In this document: positions 12,526-23,336 of the stretch, in pieces
Layout: each line of letters starts with the position of its first letter
Numbering within the stretch: the first letter of the stretch is position 1
Assembly (NCBI GenBank): GCA_020081605.1
Contig: JAHREC010000009.1
Location: forward strand, 1,736,001 to 1,800,000
Direction: 5' to 3'
DNA: 64,000 bases
From: Albifimbria verrucaria
Taxonomy: Eukaryota; Ascomycota; Sordariomycetes; Hypocreales; Stachybotryaceae
Notes under the pieces: model-generated
What the model saw: the letters and a program-made list of their open reading frames with translations, nothing else
Database searches by the model: none
Told to the model about the DNA's origin: nothing
Position numbers and translations under genes: made by a program

Positions 12526-13283
12526 TATGAGTGGGTGGGTAGATGTTGATTTCGCTGAGTATCGGGACTGGAGGTTTTGTTGATATAATAGACTAATGTG
12601 TAAGTGAAGTCCAAGGTAAGAGGTTCAGCCGTGGCGAGTATGGCTGATTGGGAAGACGCGCCAACTTTATAACATTAATTATTTTATACGAGAAACAAAT
12701 GGAATTTTGTTCTTTGGTAGGATTCTTTTCATCTGATAGTGTCAGAGACGGGGTGGATTGAATCTATTCAGAAGCATACTGACGGGCACATCAAGCAGCC
12801 ATGAGAGCATACCTATCAAGTGAGTTAGCAGTTGTATTATTTACCAGCATGAGTACGTACAAGCGACTACAAGGTACCGTACAAAATCGGAATTATATCT
12901 CAACTTCAAATGCTGTCAGCAATACACAACTATCAATTGCAGCCCCGTCAATGATACGGTCATGTTCGCCTGTGCAAGTCAAAGGAAATAAAGTAAAAGT
13001 AAAGTAAAGTGAAGTCAAATGCAGTGCAGTCAAGGGGCTAAATTTAGCGCTGGGTCCCGCGCTCCCGGGTAAAGCTACAGGTACCTTGTTTGCCATGTAC
13101 CCCCGACGCAGGTACGGCCCGGAAGGGGTTCGAGCTCGTGTCAGACTGGCCATCCCAGCGACAACGACAACGACAACGACAACCTCTCACGATTATCAAC
13201 GCCAGCATCCCGCAACCACTGACTGACCTGACCCTCCGCACAACCGCTCTCTGTTCTCGTCACAGCTACGCTCTATCCTTCCA
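12526..13283. other. Intergenic region between divergent RMI1 and VPS51
   Basis: AT-rich near RMI1, GC-richer near VPS51. It contains imperfect aaagtaaaagtaaagtaaagt repeats (about 12988-13015) and a perfect cgacaa hexamer repeat, four copies, at 13159-13182. No gene is seen. Confidence 0.5.
13159..13182. repeat. Hexanucleotide repeat (cgacaa)x4
   Basis: Four perfect copies about 100 bp upstream of the VPS51 start, probably in its 5' leader. Confidence 0.9.
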
Positions 13284-14193
13284 ATGTCCACCATCGCATC
13301 CCCGCGCGACGCCTCCTTCCGCCGCCTCCTCCGGCACGCCGACCTCTTCCACACGGCCATCCCTCGATGGGCCACCCTCGAGCGTCACCTCGCCCGTGCC
13401 CTCCTCCGCGCAGCCGCACCAGCTACCCAAGCGATCCAACCGAGCCGCGTTGAGGGAGTACTACAACCTCCGCGCCGCTGCCGCCCCGCGCATTGAGGTC
13501 CCGGACTCCGAGGTTCCCTCCAGCGACCTCGACGCCGCGGACTTCAACGCGGATGAGTACGTAGCAAAGGTCGTCGCCGGATCCAGCTTGGAGGAGATGC
13601 TGCGGCTATATACGCGTGTGGTGGGTGAGGTGCGGGCCTTGGATGCAGAGAAGAAAGCCTTGGTGTACGACAACTACAGCAAGTTGATCACGGCGACGGA
13701 GACAATCAGAAAAGTGAATCAGCCAATTCAGTCCACTACATCAAGACCTAGCCAAAGCTAACATATTATCCCAGCTGCGTGCAAACATGGACCCCTAAAT
13801 CCCATGGCTTCCACCCTCGACCCAGCCATCGCCCAAATCTACTCCCAAGCTTCCTCCATCAGGGAAGCGTTACGCCAGTACATCCCAGCCCCAGACTCCG
13901 AAGAGGGCCAGAAGGTCGAGGCCGAGCAGCGAAAGCGCAGAACAAAAGAGCTCGCCGTCGAACTCCTCGCCACGCCGGAACGGCTACGTGCTCTAGTAAA
14001 ACAGGGCAAGGCCCAAGAGGCGAGGAGGCGGTGGGAGACGCCGAGGAAGTTACTGGAGACGTGGAAAGAGCAGGGCATTGGCGGCGACGACGTGCAAGCC
14101 TGCATTGAGGAAGGTGATGCAGCGCTCGGTGCTGAGGAGGCGCAAGGGCTGGGACTGGTATCGAGGGATGGCCGGTCTGTCCCTGTGAACTGA
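13284..14193 (+). CDS. VPS51: Vps51, GARP/EARP tethering complex subunit
   Basis: About 283 residues. Vps51 belongs to the GARP complex (Vps51-54), which tethers endosome-derived vesicles at the trans-Golgi. Motifs: MSTIASPRDA start, a Ser/Pro/Thr-rich head, NRAALREYYNLRAAAAP, DFNADEYVAKVVAGSSLEEM, and LVYDNYSKLITATETIRK, the hallmark Vps51/Vps67 helix. An intron at 13714-13774 joins ETIRK to LRANMDPLNPM. Two breaks: somewhere in 13308-13342 one base is in excess (joins the MSTIASPRDA frame to GTPTSSTRPSLDG), and the C run 13792-13795 is one base short (MDP-stop becomes MDPLNPM). The tail is helical and charged. It converges on the NIF3-like gene. Confidence 0.9.
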
Positions 14194-14296
14194 AGAGACG
14201 GAATCAACTACGACACCATTTTATTCTCTCAGACGTGGGAAACCCATGCAGCAAGCTTTTTTCCATAGCGTTCATTAAGATACCTGAGGACTTGAT

Positions 14297-15535
14297 CTAA
14301 TCTAGGTCCTTTACATCCAGGATGGTAAACGGATCCTTGTCATACTCGCTCAGCACCACCTCCGCCTCGGGCACGCTCGTCTTCAGCTGCTCCTCCAGTC
14401 TCGGTCGCAGCACCTGCCGCAGGTACTCCCTCTCGGAGTTGCTGTGGAATACCTGGACCAAGATTCGGCCTTGCTGGATTGCTCGCAGCGCCGAGTGGTG
14501 GCTTGTCTCGCCCATGACGAGCAGCTCTACGTCGGCGTTCTTGAGCACGTCGTATCCGCTGCCTGCACACACACCGAAGCTGCGGATGCGGGTTGTCTTG
14601 ATATCGGCGCCGACGGGCGCAGCCACCATGATGTGCTGCAGGCCACCGAGCCCGGATGCAAGTCTCTTCAGGATCTCGGGCAACGGCACGCCCGCGTCAT
14701 CTTCGAAGCGGCCAATGCCGCCGTAGCCAGCAGGCGAGTGGGACTCGGGCGCGGTCGGACACGGCTTGGCGGTGGAGCGGGCGCTCTTGTGAGGTCCGGA
14801 GACGAGGTCGGCGAGCCAAGTGTTGAGACCTTTGGGAGCCGCATCAACGGCTGTGTGGGGGCTGTAGACAGCGACGCCCGCCTTTGCGAGGTGCAGCAGC
14901 GTGGCCTGCTGGGGGTCGTTGTTGGTGATGGACTTGAGGCCCGAGAAGATAATGGGGTCTGTAGACAGATGAGCGGGTAGTTAGAGACGAAACAGAGAAT
15001 TTAAACACATACGATAAGTCACAATGACACTTGCGCCCTGGCCGATGGCATCGACGGCGACCTGGAACGTGAGATCGTTGGTCACCAGTACCACTGGCTT
15101 CCTCTTCTTAGCGTCGGCCTCAGAGTTGCCCATCAGCAGGCCGACATTGTCCCATGCTCGATCGGCAAGTTCCTCTGGGTAACTGCATTGCTCGTAGTCA
15201 GAAAAGCCGTCTATAGATAGGTTCTCCAGGGCTGCCACTCACAGCGTTCTCATCGAATCCACCACGAGCTTGGTGAACGTGGACGGCTCAACCTGCCAGG
15301 CACCCCAAGCTCCGACGTCAGACATGCTGGACGACTGATTCCTCGACGATGTAGAAAGGTGACTTTTCTGGATCGGCCGGCAGCACGAGGAACAGGCTCT
15401 CGTGCTTGTTGTGCTGGGGCTGTCTGCGTGCAGCAAGTGGTGGGTTGGCCGTACGACGGAAGGGAAACAACCAGCTCTCGAAGACGGTTTTAGAATGGCC
15501 AATGGACTTTTGCGCAGAAGTCCGGCGGCTCTCAT
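14297..15535 (-). CDS. NIF3 / YqfO-family dinuclear metal-binding protein, with probable mitochondrial leader
   Basis: NIF3-family proteins bind two metal ions; bacterial members have been named GTP cyclohydrolase I type 2, but the fungal role is unsettled. Three exons fit: 15535-15243, 15182-15013 and 14958-14297 (introns of 60 and 54 nt). They give VDSMRTL/YPEELADRAWDNVGLLMGN, VLVTNDLTFQVAVDAIGQGA, SVIVTYH/PIIFSGLKSI, then VAVYSPHTAVDAAPKGLN and the late metal-site region LLVMGETSHHSAL. The reading frame is clean. Start is uncertain: MSDVGAWGAW at 15325 is the first conserved start, but the frame is open to ATG at 15535 or 15574. That extension is rich in Arg/Ser and poor in acidic residues, and ends HLSTSSRNQSSS, like a mitochondrial presequence. 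It is divergent from the BolA gene across about 340 bp. Confidence 0.85.
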
Positions 15536-15877
15536 AGCAGAGTGATCAAGCTGCAGTCTGTCAGCCGCGAACAATGCGATGCCAACGGTGCAGCGTCTAG
15601 GCTCTCACTCACCTTTTGACGGTTGTGTTTTTGAGAAAAAGACCCTAAAGACAGAGCTGGAGCTGGAGCTCCAAGGTACATGCACAGTACTGTGTACATG
15701 AGTACAAGCACGTCCCCATGGCGTCACTGCCATTTTTACCCCACGCAGCTTTTTTATCTAATCGATCAGCTCAGCTCAGCTCAGCAGCTGTGCATTAGAA
15801 ATAGCCTCGACGACAAAACGACTACGCTTTCTTTTCGTCCCCTGCACGATCCCACGATCCGCTACCCAGCCCACACC
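15536..15877. other. Short bidirectional promoter region
   Basis: It separates the divergent NIF3-like and BolA-like genes. It holds a tcagc pentamer repeated four times at 15766-15785, and ggagctggagctggagctcc near 15656-15672. No gene. Confidence 0.5.
15766..15785. repeat. Pentamer repeat (tcagc)x4
   Basis: Four perfect copies about 95 bp upstream of the BolA-like start codon. Confidence 0.85.
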
Positions 15878-16284
15878 ATGTCGCAAATAACAATCGACGG
15901 CCTGCGCGGCACCATCACCGAGCGCCTCGGCGCCGTCCACGTCGAGGTGACCGACATGTCTGGTAAGCCAGCGACCCGACCCCTCCACCACAATCTGCCC
16001 CTCCATGCGTCGTCGCGAGGACCCGACTGATGATGCTTTTCCTCCCACACAACAGGCGGCTGCGGACAGGCCTTCACCAGCCTCATCGTCTCGCCCCAGT
16101 TCCAGGGCCTCAACTCGCTCAAGCGCCACCGCCTCGTCAACGCCGCGCTCAAGGAGGAGATCGCCAGCATCCACGCCTGGACCGCCAAGTGCCAGACCCC
16201 GACGAGTGGGAGCGCTCCAAGGCCACGGCCGCGCCGTCGCTGGATGGCACGGTGCAGGGACACGTTGAGGGAACTACGCAATAG
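15878..16284 (+). CDS. BolA-like protein (Fra2/Bol2 type)
   Basis: About 105 residues. BolA proteins pair with monothiol glutaredoxins through a shared [2Fe-2S] cluster; cytosolic Fra2 takes part in iron sensing in fungi. Exon 1 (15878-15962) encodes MSQITIDGLRGTITERLGAVHVEVTDMSG. After an intron at 15963-16055 comes GCGQAFTSLIVSPQF, then KRHRLVNAALKEEIASIHAW. The conserved Cys in GCGQ and the RHRLVN/HAW helix are diagnostic. The C run 16197-16200 is one base short; adding one gives CQTPDEWERSKATAAP and a stop at 16282-16284. No mitochondrial leader is obvious, which favours the cytosolic paralogue. Confidence 0.9.
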
Positions 16285-16642
16285 GCTCACGGGGGCCATG
16301 CACCTTCGCTTCAGGGTTGGCGCGCTTGGGTCTCGAGAGGATATGCACACCATCTACCTAATATCATGTCGCCGCCTCGTCGAGGACATCTGTTTGTATA
16401 TACGATACCATAGACAGCTGGCTTGCCCGGCGTGGAGCAGCTCAACAAGAAATGGCAAAATGGGAATGGGAGTTTTTAATGTCTCCAAGTTACACAATGT
16501 TCTTCTTTATCATTAACAGCACGCCATAAGCCATCATCAAACAACCAAGGTCCCTTTTCCCAGGGCGGCTGTCCTTGCGCAGCACGAAAAAGAGTCTGAC
16601 CCGTCAAGACCGATCCTTTTTCCTTTTCCAAGACCAACCCTT
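16285..16642. other. Intergenic region between convergent genes
   Basis: It holds the 3' untranslated regions of the BolA-like gene (rightward) and AP-1 beta (leftward). Nothing else is recognised. Confidence 0.5.
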
Positions 16643-19133
16643 TTATAGCAGACCTAGCAAATCGTCACTGTCCTTCTGCGGTGGCGGCGGCGGGGCTCCG
16701 CCCTGCGCATTCTGCAGCTGCATGGCCGCAGGCAATGGCTCGCCTCCCGTTGACTGTCCGCCAAAGTTCAGTCCCTCGAATCCATTCATCAAGTCGCTCA
16801 TATTGTTGTTGTTCTGCGCGGGAGCACCGGCGTTGCTTGGTGGGGTGCATCAAACATGCTCATCATGTCGGCCATGCCGCCAGATGGTGCGCCACCCGAG
16901 GGGCTAGCAATGCGGTCAGGGTTGCTGCCGCGCTCTGCTGCTCTTGCGATGCCGGAGCAGCGCCGTCAAAGTCAATGTCGAGCAAGTTCTCAATATTGTT
17001 CTGAGAACCTGCACTACCGCCGTTAGAGTTGGCCGCTGCTGCCGCAACTGAGGCAGCAATGGGGTTTTCTTCGGCGTTCTGCCGCTGCTCCTGGATGGCG
17101 GCCCTCTGGATCTCGTCGGCGCCGTAGCGGCCCTTGCCGACGAACGACTCGGGAGGCTTGTGGTAGACGGAGGCCAGAGTCGAAAGCTCTGTCAGAAGCT
17201 GTTCCAGCAGGGCGGGAGGTAAGCTGGTCATCGTAGTTGTAATGGTGGGTCTCTGCGATAGGACAATGTTCTGCAACTGGTCAGTATCATGTAACTTGGT
17301 TCAAGATAATACAAGGCCTTACCTTTGCGACGTCGAGATCTCCGGACAGTAATCGCCAGTAAACATAAGCCCTATCGCGGATGTCTGGGTTGTCATTCTC
17401 AGCTGTAGCTGCTTGCAGCACTTTTTGCACCAGGCCTTGGGTGTTGCTAGGCTTCTTGAGGAACAGCTTGACGACGGCTGTCAATATTTGCAATTGCGTC
17501 TAGAGTATGGTCAGTGCGATTCTTCAATCTGCAGCGTTGAGACTTACCTGAGTGAACTCCTCCATGAAACCATCAACAAAACCTTCAAGAATCTGGTCGG
17601 CGTTGTTGATCTTCTCGGCATATTCACCCACAATCCAGATGAGCGATCCACGGGCGTTAGGCTCGTCGAGTTCGTCAATGTACTGGCAGAGGGTAGGAAT
17701 AACACCTTCGTAGCCAGGATACTTGCGAAGAATATCCTTGACTACCACAGCGACCTCCTGAACAACGTAGTTGACCTTGGTAGCAAGGAGGTCTTCCAGT
17801 GCCTGGACACACTTGTCGCTCGCCTCCTCAATCTTGATGGCAACCTGGCCGATGGCCTTGACAGCCCTCCGCACAAAGTCCATGTCCACCTCCAGAGCAT
17901 ACTCCTTCAGTTCAGCAAGCAGCTGCTCGTAGTTCTTCTCGTTTGCTATCCTGACCATGATCTCGAGCTTCTGCAGCTTCACGTACGGAGGATCGTTGTA
18001 CTTGCAGAAGAAAACCCTCAATTCCTTGCTCAAGATATCGGGCTTGGCCTGGAGGAGAAGGTCAATGTTTCGCAGGGCAACATATTGCACCTCAGGGGCA
18101 GATGCAACCAAGGTTACTATACTAGAGTTAGATTCAGACCAGCATGCACCAAATCTAGAGCAACTTACCCAGGGGTGGCGCCATCTTCTTAAGGTACGAA
18201 CGCACAAGCTCCGGTTTAAGGGACTTCATGTGGGTAAACACCACCTTGACAGCGGACAAGACAACACTGGGGTTGACATGCTGGAATTGGGGAGCAACTC
18301 GCTCGCAAATGTGTTCAGCCTCCTTGACGTCGGCGGCCGGGTAGTCAGCCAGCGTGGTCAGGATCGTAACTCTGCCCCACTCGGTACACTCGTTCAGGGC
18401 CATGAGCAGTTTCTTCAGCATCGCCGGTGAGACGACCAGAGCCCGTGTCTCCGGTGCGGTTTCATGAATCTCCGAGAGGGCCTGGACCGAGTTGGCAACG
18501 ACCATAGGGTTGGGGTCGCCAATCAGCTCCTGCAGCAACTCCAAGAAGCCGTTCTCGATGCACATGCTAGGGTTGAGATCGAAGAGCTTGGCGACGCAGA
18601 TGGCGGCCGTCTTTCGTACGTATGGCGACTCGTCGCGCAGCGTTTTCCGCAGGGGCTCCTCCATGTAATCTACCATCTTATCGACTCGGATACAGCCCAT
18701 CGTACGGATCGCGAGAGCCCTGATCAGGGGTTGGGGTCTTCTGAGTCTTGGACGAAGGTATTAACGGCGAGGATACATAGGTCGGGGTGAGATTTGGCGT
18801 AGTTCCTGTTGCGTTGGTCAGCGCAAGCTGGTTTCACATGCTTTATGGGTTGCGAGGCCCTTGAGGGATTCTAGGACTCGCCAAACAGATGCAAGATACT
18901 GACATGAGGTAAAGGTAGACCAGCTTCTTCTGATCCAGGTCGCCGGTCGCGATGTTCTTGAGGACATCGGGAAACAGAGCAGACACATCCTTGCCCAAGG
19001 TCATGGCCATGATGGTCTTCTGGATAGACTCCTTTCTCTCCCAGGCATACTGAGAGACCAGGCCAGCGCGCAGCTCAAAGGTCTCGCCCTTCTTGGGCAC
19101 CGCAAAGGCGGAGCGAAGCCGATTCACCGCCAT
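16643..19133 (-). CDS. APL2: AP-1 adaptor complex beta subunit (beta-adaptin, Apl2)
   Basis: About 747 residues. It is the large beta subunit of the AP-1 clathrin adaptor at the trans-Golgi and endosomes; it binds dileucine cargo and clathrin. It begins [20 protein letters not shown], followed by the HEAT-repeat trunk with [58 protein letters not shown] and [17 protein letters not shown]. The end is a Pro/Gln hinge closing [11 protein letters not shown], a clathrin-box-like tail; there is no appendage, as in other fungi. Four introns: 18806-18903, 18117-18168, 17500-17547, 17271-17322. Three bases are missing, at the runs 18727-18730, 16928-16929 and 16842-16845. Start is supported by exon 1 homology. 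AP-2 beta is the alternative, but the N-terminus fits AP-1. Confidence 0.92.
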
Positions 19134-19888
19134 GGTCCAGGGGTTCGGGGGCGCTGGAGGGGCTCACGAGACGGGCTGTTGGTCGGCGGTCAAGGCGAGG
19201 TTGGGGTCAAGGAGCGGCAGAGGCTCGCGGACGAAAGGGCTCGGGGTGGGCGCTTGCGAGAAATCGAAGCCCGCGCCTCCTGGGGTTGGGTGGTTAAGGA
19301 ACGTCGAAGGGGTTGATGATGCGGCTTCGAACCAGATATGCCAAGAAGCTCGACGTCGACTGCAGTGAACGAACCCCCTAAGCTTAAACGGCCTCAGCCC
19401 CAATGCCTGCCCCACAACGTGGCTGGTGCTGTACTTAGAGAAGGGAGGGACCGTGCAATGTCTTGATCCTCGGTTGTGCAGACAGATATTACGCTGAAAA
19501 AATTAAAATAAATAGATTAAATATTGTTATTTAATAATTCACTGCTAATTTTATATGAGAGTTCAAGCATGAGTTTATTCTTCTTCTCAAAAAGCATTTG
19601 ACGATTATTATTGAAGCTACGTAGGTATCCTTTGTCTTCTATAAGTATCGTATGTACTTCGTGGTCACTGCTCCTGACAGATGTGGCTTAGTCAGTGGCC
19701 AGCATCATCAAACTCCCCAACGAAAACATCATTATCATTGCTTCGTGATTGGGATAATCCAACCGCATAAATGGAATAGCCCAATTCTAAGCCGTGCCAC
19801 TGAAGAAACTAGACCGGTTCTAGTCAGGAGAGTCTCTCTACTTTCAGTACACAGCCCTATCCGTCAGAGAGGAAACACTACGCAGTCC
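19134..19888. other. Intergenic region between divergent genes
   Basis: Promoter region between AP-1 beta (leftward) and the microprotein gene (rightward). An AT-rich core lies at 19498-19640. No gene is seen. Confidence 0.5.
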
Positions 19889-20143
19889 ATGGTATGTACC
19901 TGCTATAATCCATCAACTACACCGATCTGATTGAGATAGGCCAACTTCCCCAATCTCCGCAGACTCTTCATCGAGGCGCGGACGGAAGACGAGGAACGGG
20001 AGGTCTCGAGAAAGGCAGTAAGTCAACTCTTGTGTAAGCGTGGCATCCGGACTAAGCCCTTGTAGTTTTACAACGCCGTCCTGTTCATGGGCTCAATCGC
20101 CGTCTTCAGTTTAATAGCACAGAAAATGAACGCTGGCAAATGA
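19889..20143 (+). CDS. 52-residue single-pass membrane microprotein, three exons
   Basis: Not recognised. The gene is supported by two well-formed introns, 19892-19939 and 20018-20065 (48 nt each; donors gtatgt and gtaagt, acceptors atag and gtag, CTGAT and actaa branch-like sites). Spliced coding is exactly in frame: exon 1 is only the ATG, exon 2 encodes ANFPNLRRLFIEARTEDE and onward to EREVSRKA, exon 3 encodes FYNAVLFMGSIAVFSLIAQK then MNAGK and a stop. It has a charged N-terminal half and one hydrophobic segment of about 17 residues close to the C-terminus, so a tail-anchored topology is likely. Size and layout recall small subunits of organelle membrane complexes such as TOM, but no specific match is claimed. 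Confidence 0.65.
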
Positions 20144-20214
20144 GCTTATTAGCTTTGCTTCTCATAGTACTATGTATATAAAAATACCAGGCCACTATAT
20201 AGCCAAACTCGTCA

Positions 20215-22940
20215 TTAATCATACAAATCTTCCTCTGGTTCCGCCTTTGTTGTCTGTGTGGTTACCGCTTTCGCCTCCTGCTTTCTAAATAACCCAGCTA
20301 GGAAATCATTGGTACTGGCCTCGTCTATGCTCTTGTCTTCGCGCTTTTTCAAAAATCTCGGGAACCGCAAGCTGAGGCCTCGCTCGTCACTGATCAAACC
20401 AATCGCCGCTGTATACGTCGGGCTGAGAGTGATGTCTGCGAATGCCATCTCCCACACCTCCTGTGGCTCGAACCACACATCAGGCTCAGGGCCATAGTAC
20501 TCAACAAAGCTTGGTTTTTGTGAGCGAGTATTTTTCGGCTCGCCGCTGTCGACGCCATCATCGTAGAATTCCCTGTTTGCCTTGTAGAAAGCATCTGAGA
20601 AGCCAGACATGCACTTGCTCACCACCTCCAGGACACCACTCTCCTCATTACGGACAGCAAGCAGTATGGGTGACCACCACTTCGCCTTGCGACCTTGTCC
20701 GTGCCATGCCGCAACAGGGACAACATCCAGTGTGTCAAAGCTAGAATGGTAGTCCTTCTTCACCTTGAGCCAAGAGTCTAGTCGTTTGTCCGGTTCATAC
20801 GTCGCAAGCAACGGCTTCCGGCGAGATTTCCTCTCTTTGATTCTTCACCTTCTTCAGCACTGCCTTTGGCTTTGCCCTTTCTGCGCGACTTTGTTGGAGT
20901 AGCTGGTGTAACCGGCGTGGCGGGCTTCTCGATCTCTTCGCCCGGTGCTTCTAGGTCATCTCCAGCATAGGGGACATCTGTCAGGTTATCCAGAATTTTC
21001 ACCATGATTCCTTCGCACTTGAGGTCTATAGCAGACTTGAAGAATTCAAGCACCGTCTCAGAATCAGCGGAAGTGGCATCGATGCTGCGTACCCAGGTAA
21101 AGTGGTGCGGAATCTCAATAAATAGTGACCGCAATAATTCCCGTCGCTCACGGAATGACCGATCAAGCAAGGGCTGTCCATTGAGGTACATCAGATCGAA
21201 CGAAAACAAGCATACGTCCACCGTGATGCTGCCAATGGCCACATCCTTTCTCGCTCGGTTGGTAAGCGATTGAAAGTTCTTTAGTTCTCCAGTCTGACGA
21301 TCTAGAGAAACCACTTCACCTTCAAGTATGAAGCTACTGACTCCGTCTCCACGGATCTTGGGGACAAGATTCACAAGATCTGGGTACTTGTCGGTCATCA
21401 GTTCCAGATGTCTCGAGAAAATCGACACTTTGCCATTTTCGTCGCAGTGTATCTGTGCTCGCTGTCCATCATACTTGTATTCACAAGCAAAGTCTCTTCC
21501 TTGTAGTTTTGTGAGCATCTCCGACAGATCTCTCGTAATGCTTCCCAGCATCGGTCGTAATGGTATATGCAACGTCAAGCCACATCGTACAAGGAGCTCG
21601 TCGGAAACACCAATTTCCAGGAGAACCGGGACCAAATCATTATAATTTGGACGTCTAGCGAAGCATGCTTTGACGATTTCCTCTGCCCTCGACCAAACCT
21701 CGGCCAACTCTTCTTTCTTCAGCTTTGCCAGTTCAGACACCGACCGCAAAGGAAATCTGCACCCTCTGGACGCGATAGAAGGAACGCTCTCGACAGGGCA
21801 ATGAGCATAGTCGTCTTCACAGCACCAATACGAAGCTACTGTTGATTAGCCTCAAGCACCAATCTAGAATAATCCTACTCACATGCTGGCATAGTGTACG
21901 GACAACGAAGCGGCTCTCCTCGCCACCTCTTGCGTCTTGCAATAGTCGGTCGACAATCCGTTGCTTCGCCTCGCCACTCCCTTGACCTTGTGTGGTGGCT
22001 ATTTTAACGAGAGATTGGTAGACACCTTGAATAGTAAGAGGTTTCGGTTTGCGAAGCGTAAAACTCTGCTTCTTCTTGGCCTCGAAAGCCACGTCTCCTG
22101 CATCTCCATACTTGTCATAGATGGCTTTGAGGGCCCTGTTATCCAAGCCACAGACTTGCCTCAGGGCTTTTGAAATGGCCGACCCTCCTAAACCAAGCTC
22201 GAGGGATACGTATGGCGGGGATATGGCATTTGTAGATAGCCAGACCTGTAACGGTCAGCATTGCCATGATCTGGAGTTGTAAAACTTACAGCTGGTAGTA
22301 GACTAGCAGGGTCGCTTTCTATTAACACTCTCAAACAATTCACTAGTGTGTCCACGATCTTTATGCGACTTGTGGTCCCATTAATGAGTACAAAACACCT
22401 TGTTAATAAAGCATAGGATGCGTTGCCTCCGTCTGCAGACCAACATTCTCGTAGTTGCTTCGCATAGGTTGAGGGGTTGAAAGTCAAAGGAGACTCGTCG
22501 AATGGAATATAAGCTGTTACAGTGTCCTCAGCCATCCCTGCCGATTGTAGATTGAGTGTGGTTGACTTTGATGCAGGTTGTTTCGTATGTGACGCCAAGG
22601 ACTGGGTACTATCCTCCGCCTCTGGTAGTGGCTCAGTTTTGACTCCGGCTCCACTGCCCAGTATATCAGATTTTCCAGCTTCCTCATCATTACCTGATGA
22701 TGGAGTCTCGTTCTGTCTTCCAGGAGCAGCAGCAGCAGCTTCTTGATCCCATTCTGCTTGGAGCTTGCGGGCTAGTTCCTCATCCGAGAGCGCAGGCTCG
22801 TCATTTGGCAGCTCAACTGAGGGCGTCTTAGCAGTTTCATTCTTCTTCTGTTTTGAAAAGAAATACTCTAGTCCTTTTGATGGCGCCGCTGATGCATTGC
22901 CCCCGTTATTGAGTTTCCTCTTCTTGGTTGGACTCGGCAT
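20215..22940 (-). CDS. CDC9: ATP-dependent DNA ligase I (Cdc9)
   Basis: About 878 residues. It seals Okazaki fragments and repair nicks. It starts MPSPTKKRKLNNGG (an NLS-like KKRK), with SKGLEYFFSKQ resembling a PCNA-binding box with Ser in place of Gln. A DNA-binding domain follows (LGGSAISKALRQVCGLDN), then the catalytic core with EYKYDGQRAQIH (active-site Lys), FILEGEVVSLDR and KCEGIMVKILD, and the OB-fold part LATYEPDKRLDSWLKVKKDY and WWSPILLAVRN. Introns: 22246-22289 and 21836-21882. Two missing bases: a T run at 20827-20829 (restores SRRKPLLATYEPDK) and near 21751-21752 (restores DFPLRSVSELAKL). A Pro/Thr-rich linker sits before the OB-fold. An in-frame upstream ATG at 23015 could give a longer form (see findings). 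It is divergent from eIF3k across about 400 bp. Confidence 0.94.
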
Positions 22941-23336
22941 GGTTAAGGAAATCAACTGCGGGTAACGGATATTATGTGCTTTGAAGATCGCAGAAAGCCA
23001 TAAGTAGGGCGTCAAAGTCGAATTTCATCCAAATTCATTTGTCATAACGGCTTCCCTGCCATATTCTTTAACTGCTTTCATACAATTCTCATACTTCTTC
23101 AACTTGCAATTACACGCGATATCCAATGACGCTGTTGAACGCGATAGCACGTGACACTGTCCTTGACAAAGTACCGGTGCCGGAAAATAAGGCTCTCCGT
23201 GGCATTCCAGAGCGCTAAACCCCTTCGGCGCCCACAAGCGACAGTCACACAATCGTCGAAATTTCGACCTCTGCCCCACCATCGCGAACCTCCTCCTCGA
23301 CATCCCCTCAACCGATACCCCTCCTTCTCCGACACC
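22941..23336. other. Bidirectional promoter region of ligase I and eIF3k
   Basis: A 396-bp gap between the two starts. The first 75 bp are open in frame with the ligase (possible alternative N-terminus). No separate gene. Confidence 0.5.

Noticed and set aside
13090..13200. tRNA-like ggggttcgagctc motif
   Set aside because: No matching acceptor stem or anticodon arm can be drawn around it.
16655..17276. Short plus-strand frames opposite AP-1 beta as real antisense genes
   Set aside because: They have low complexity, mirror the coding strand and lack splice or start support.
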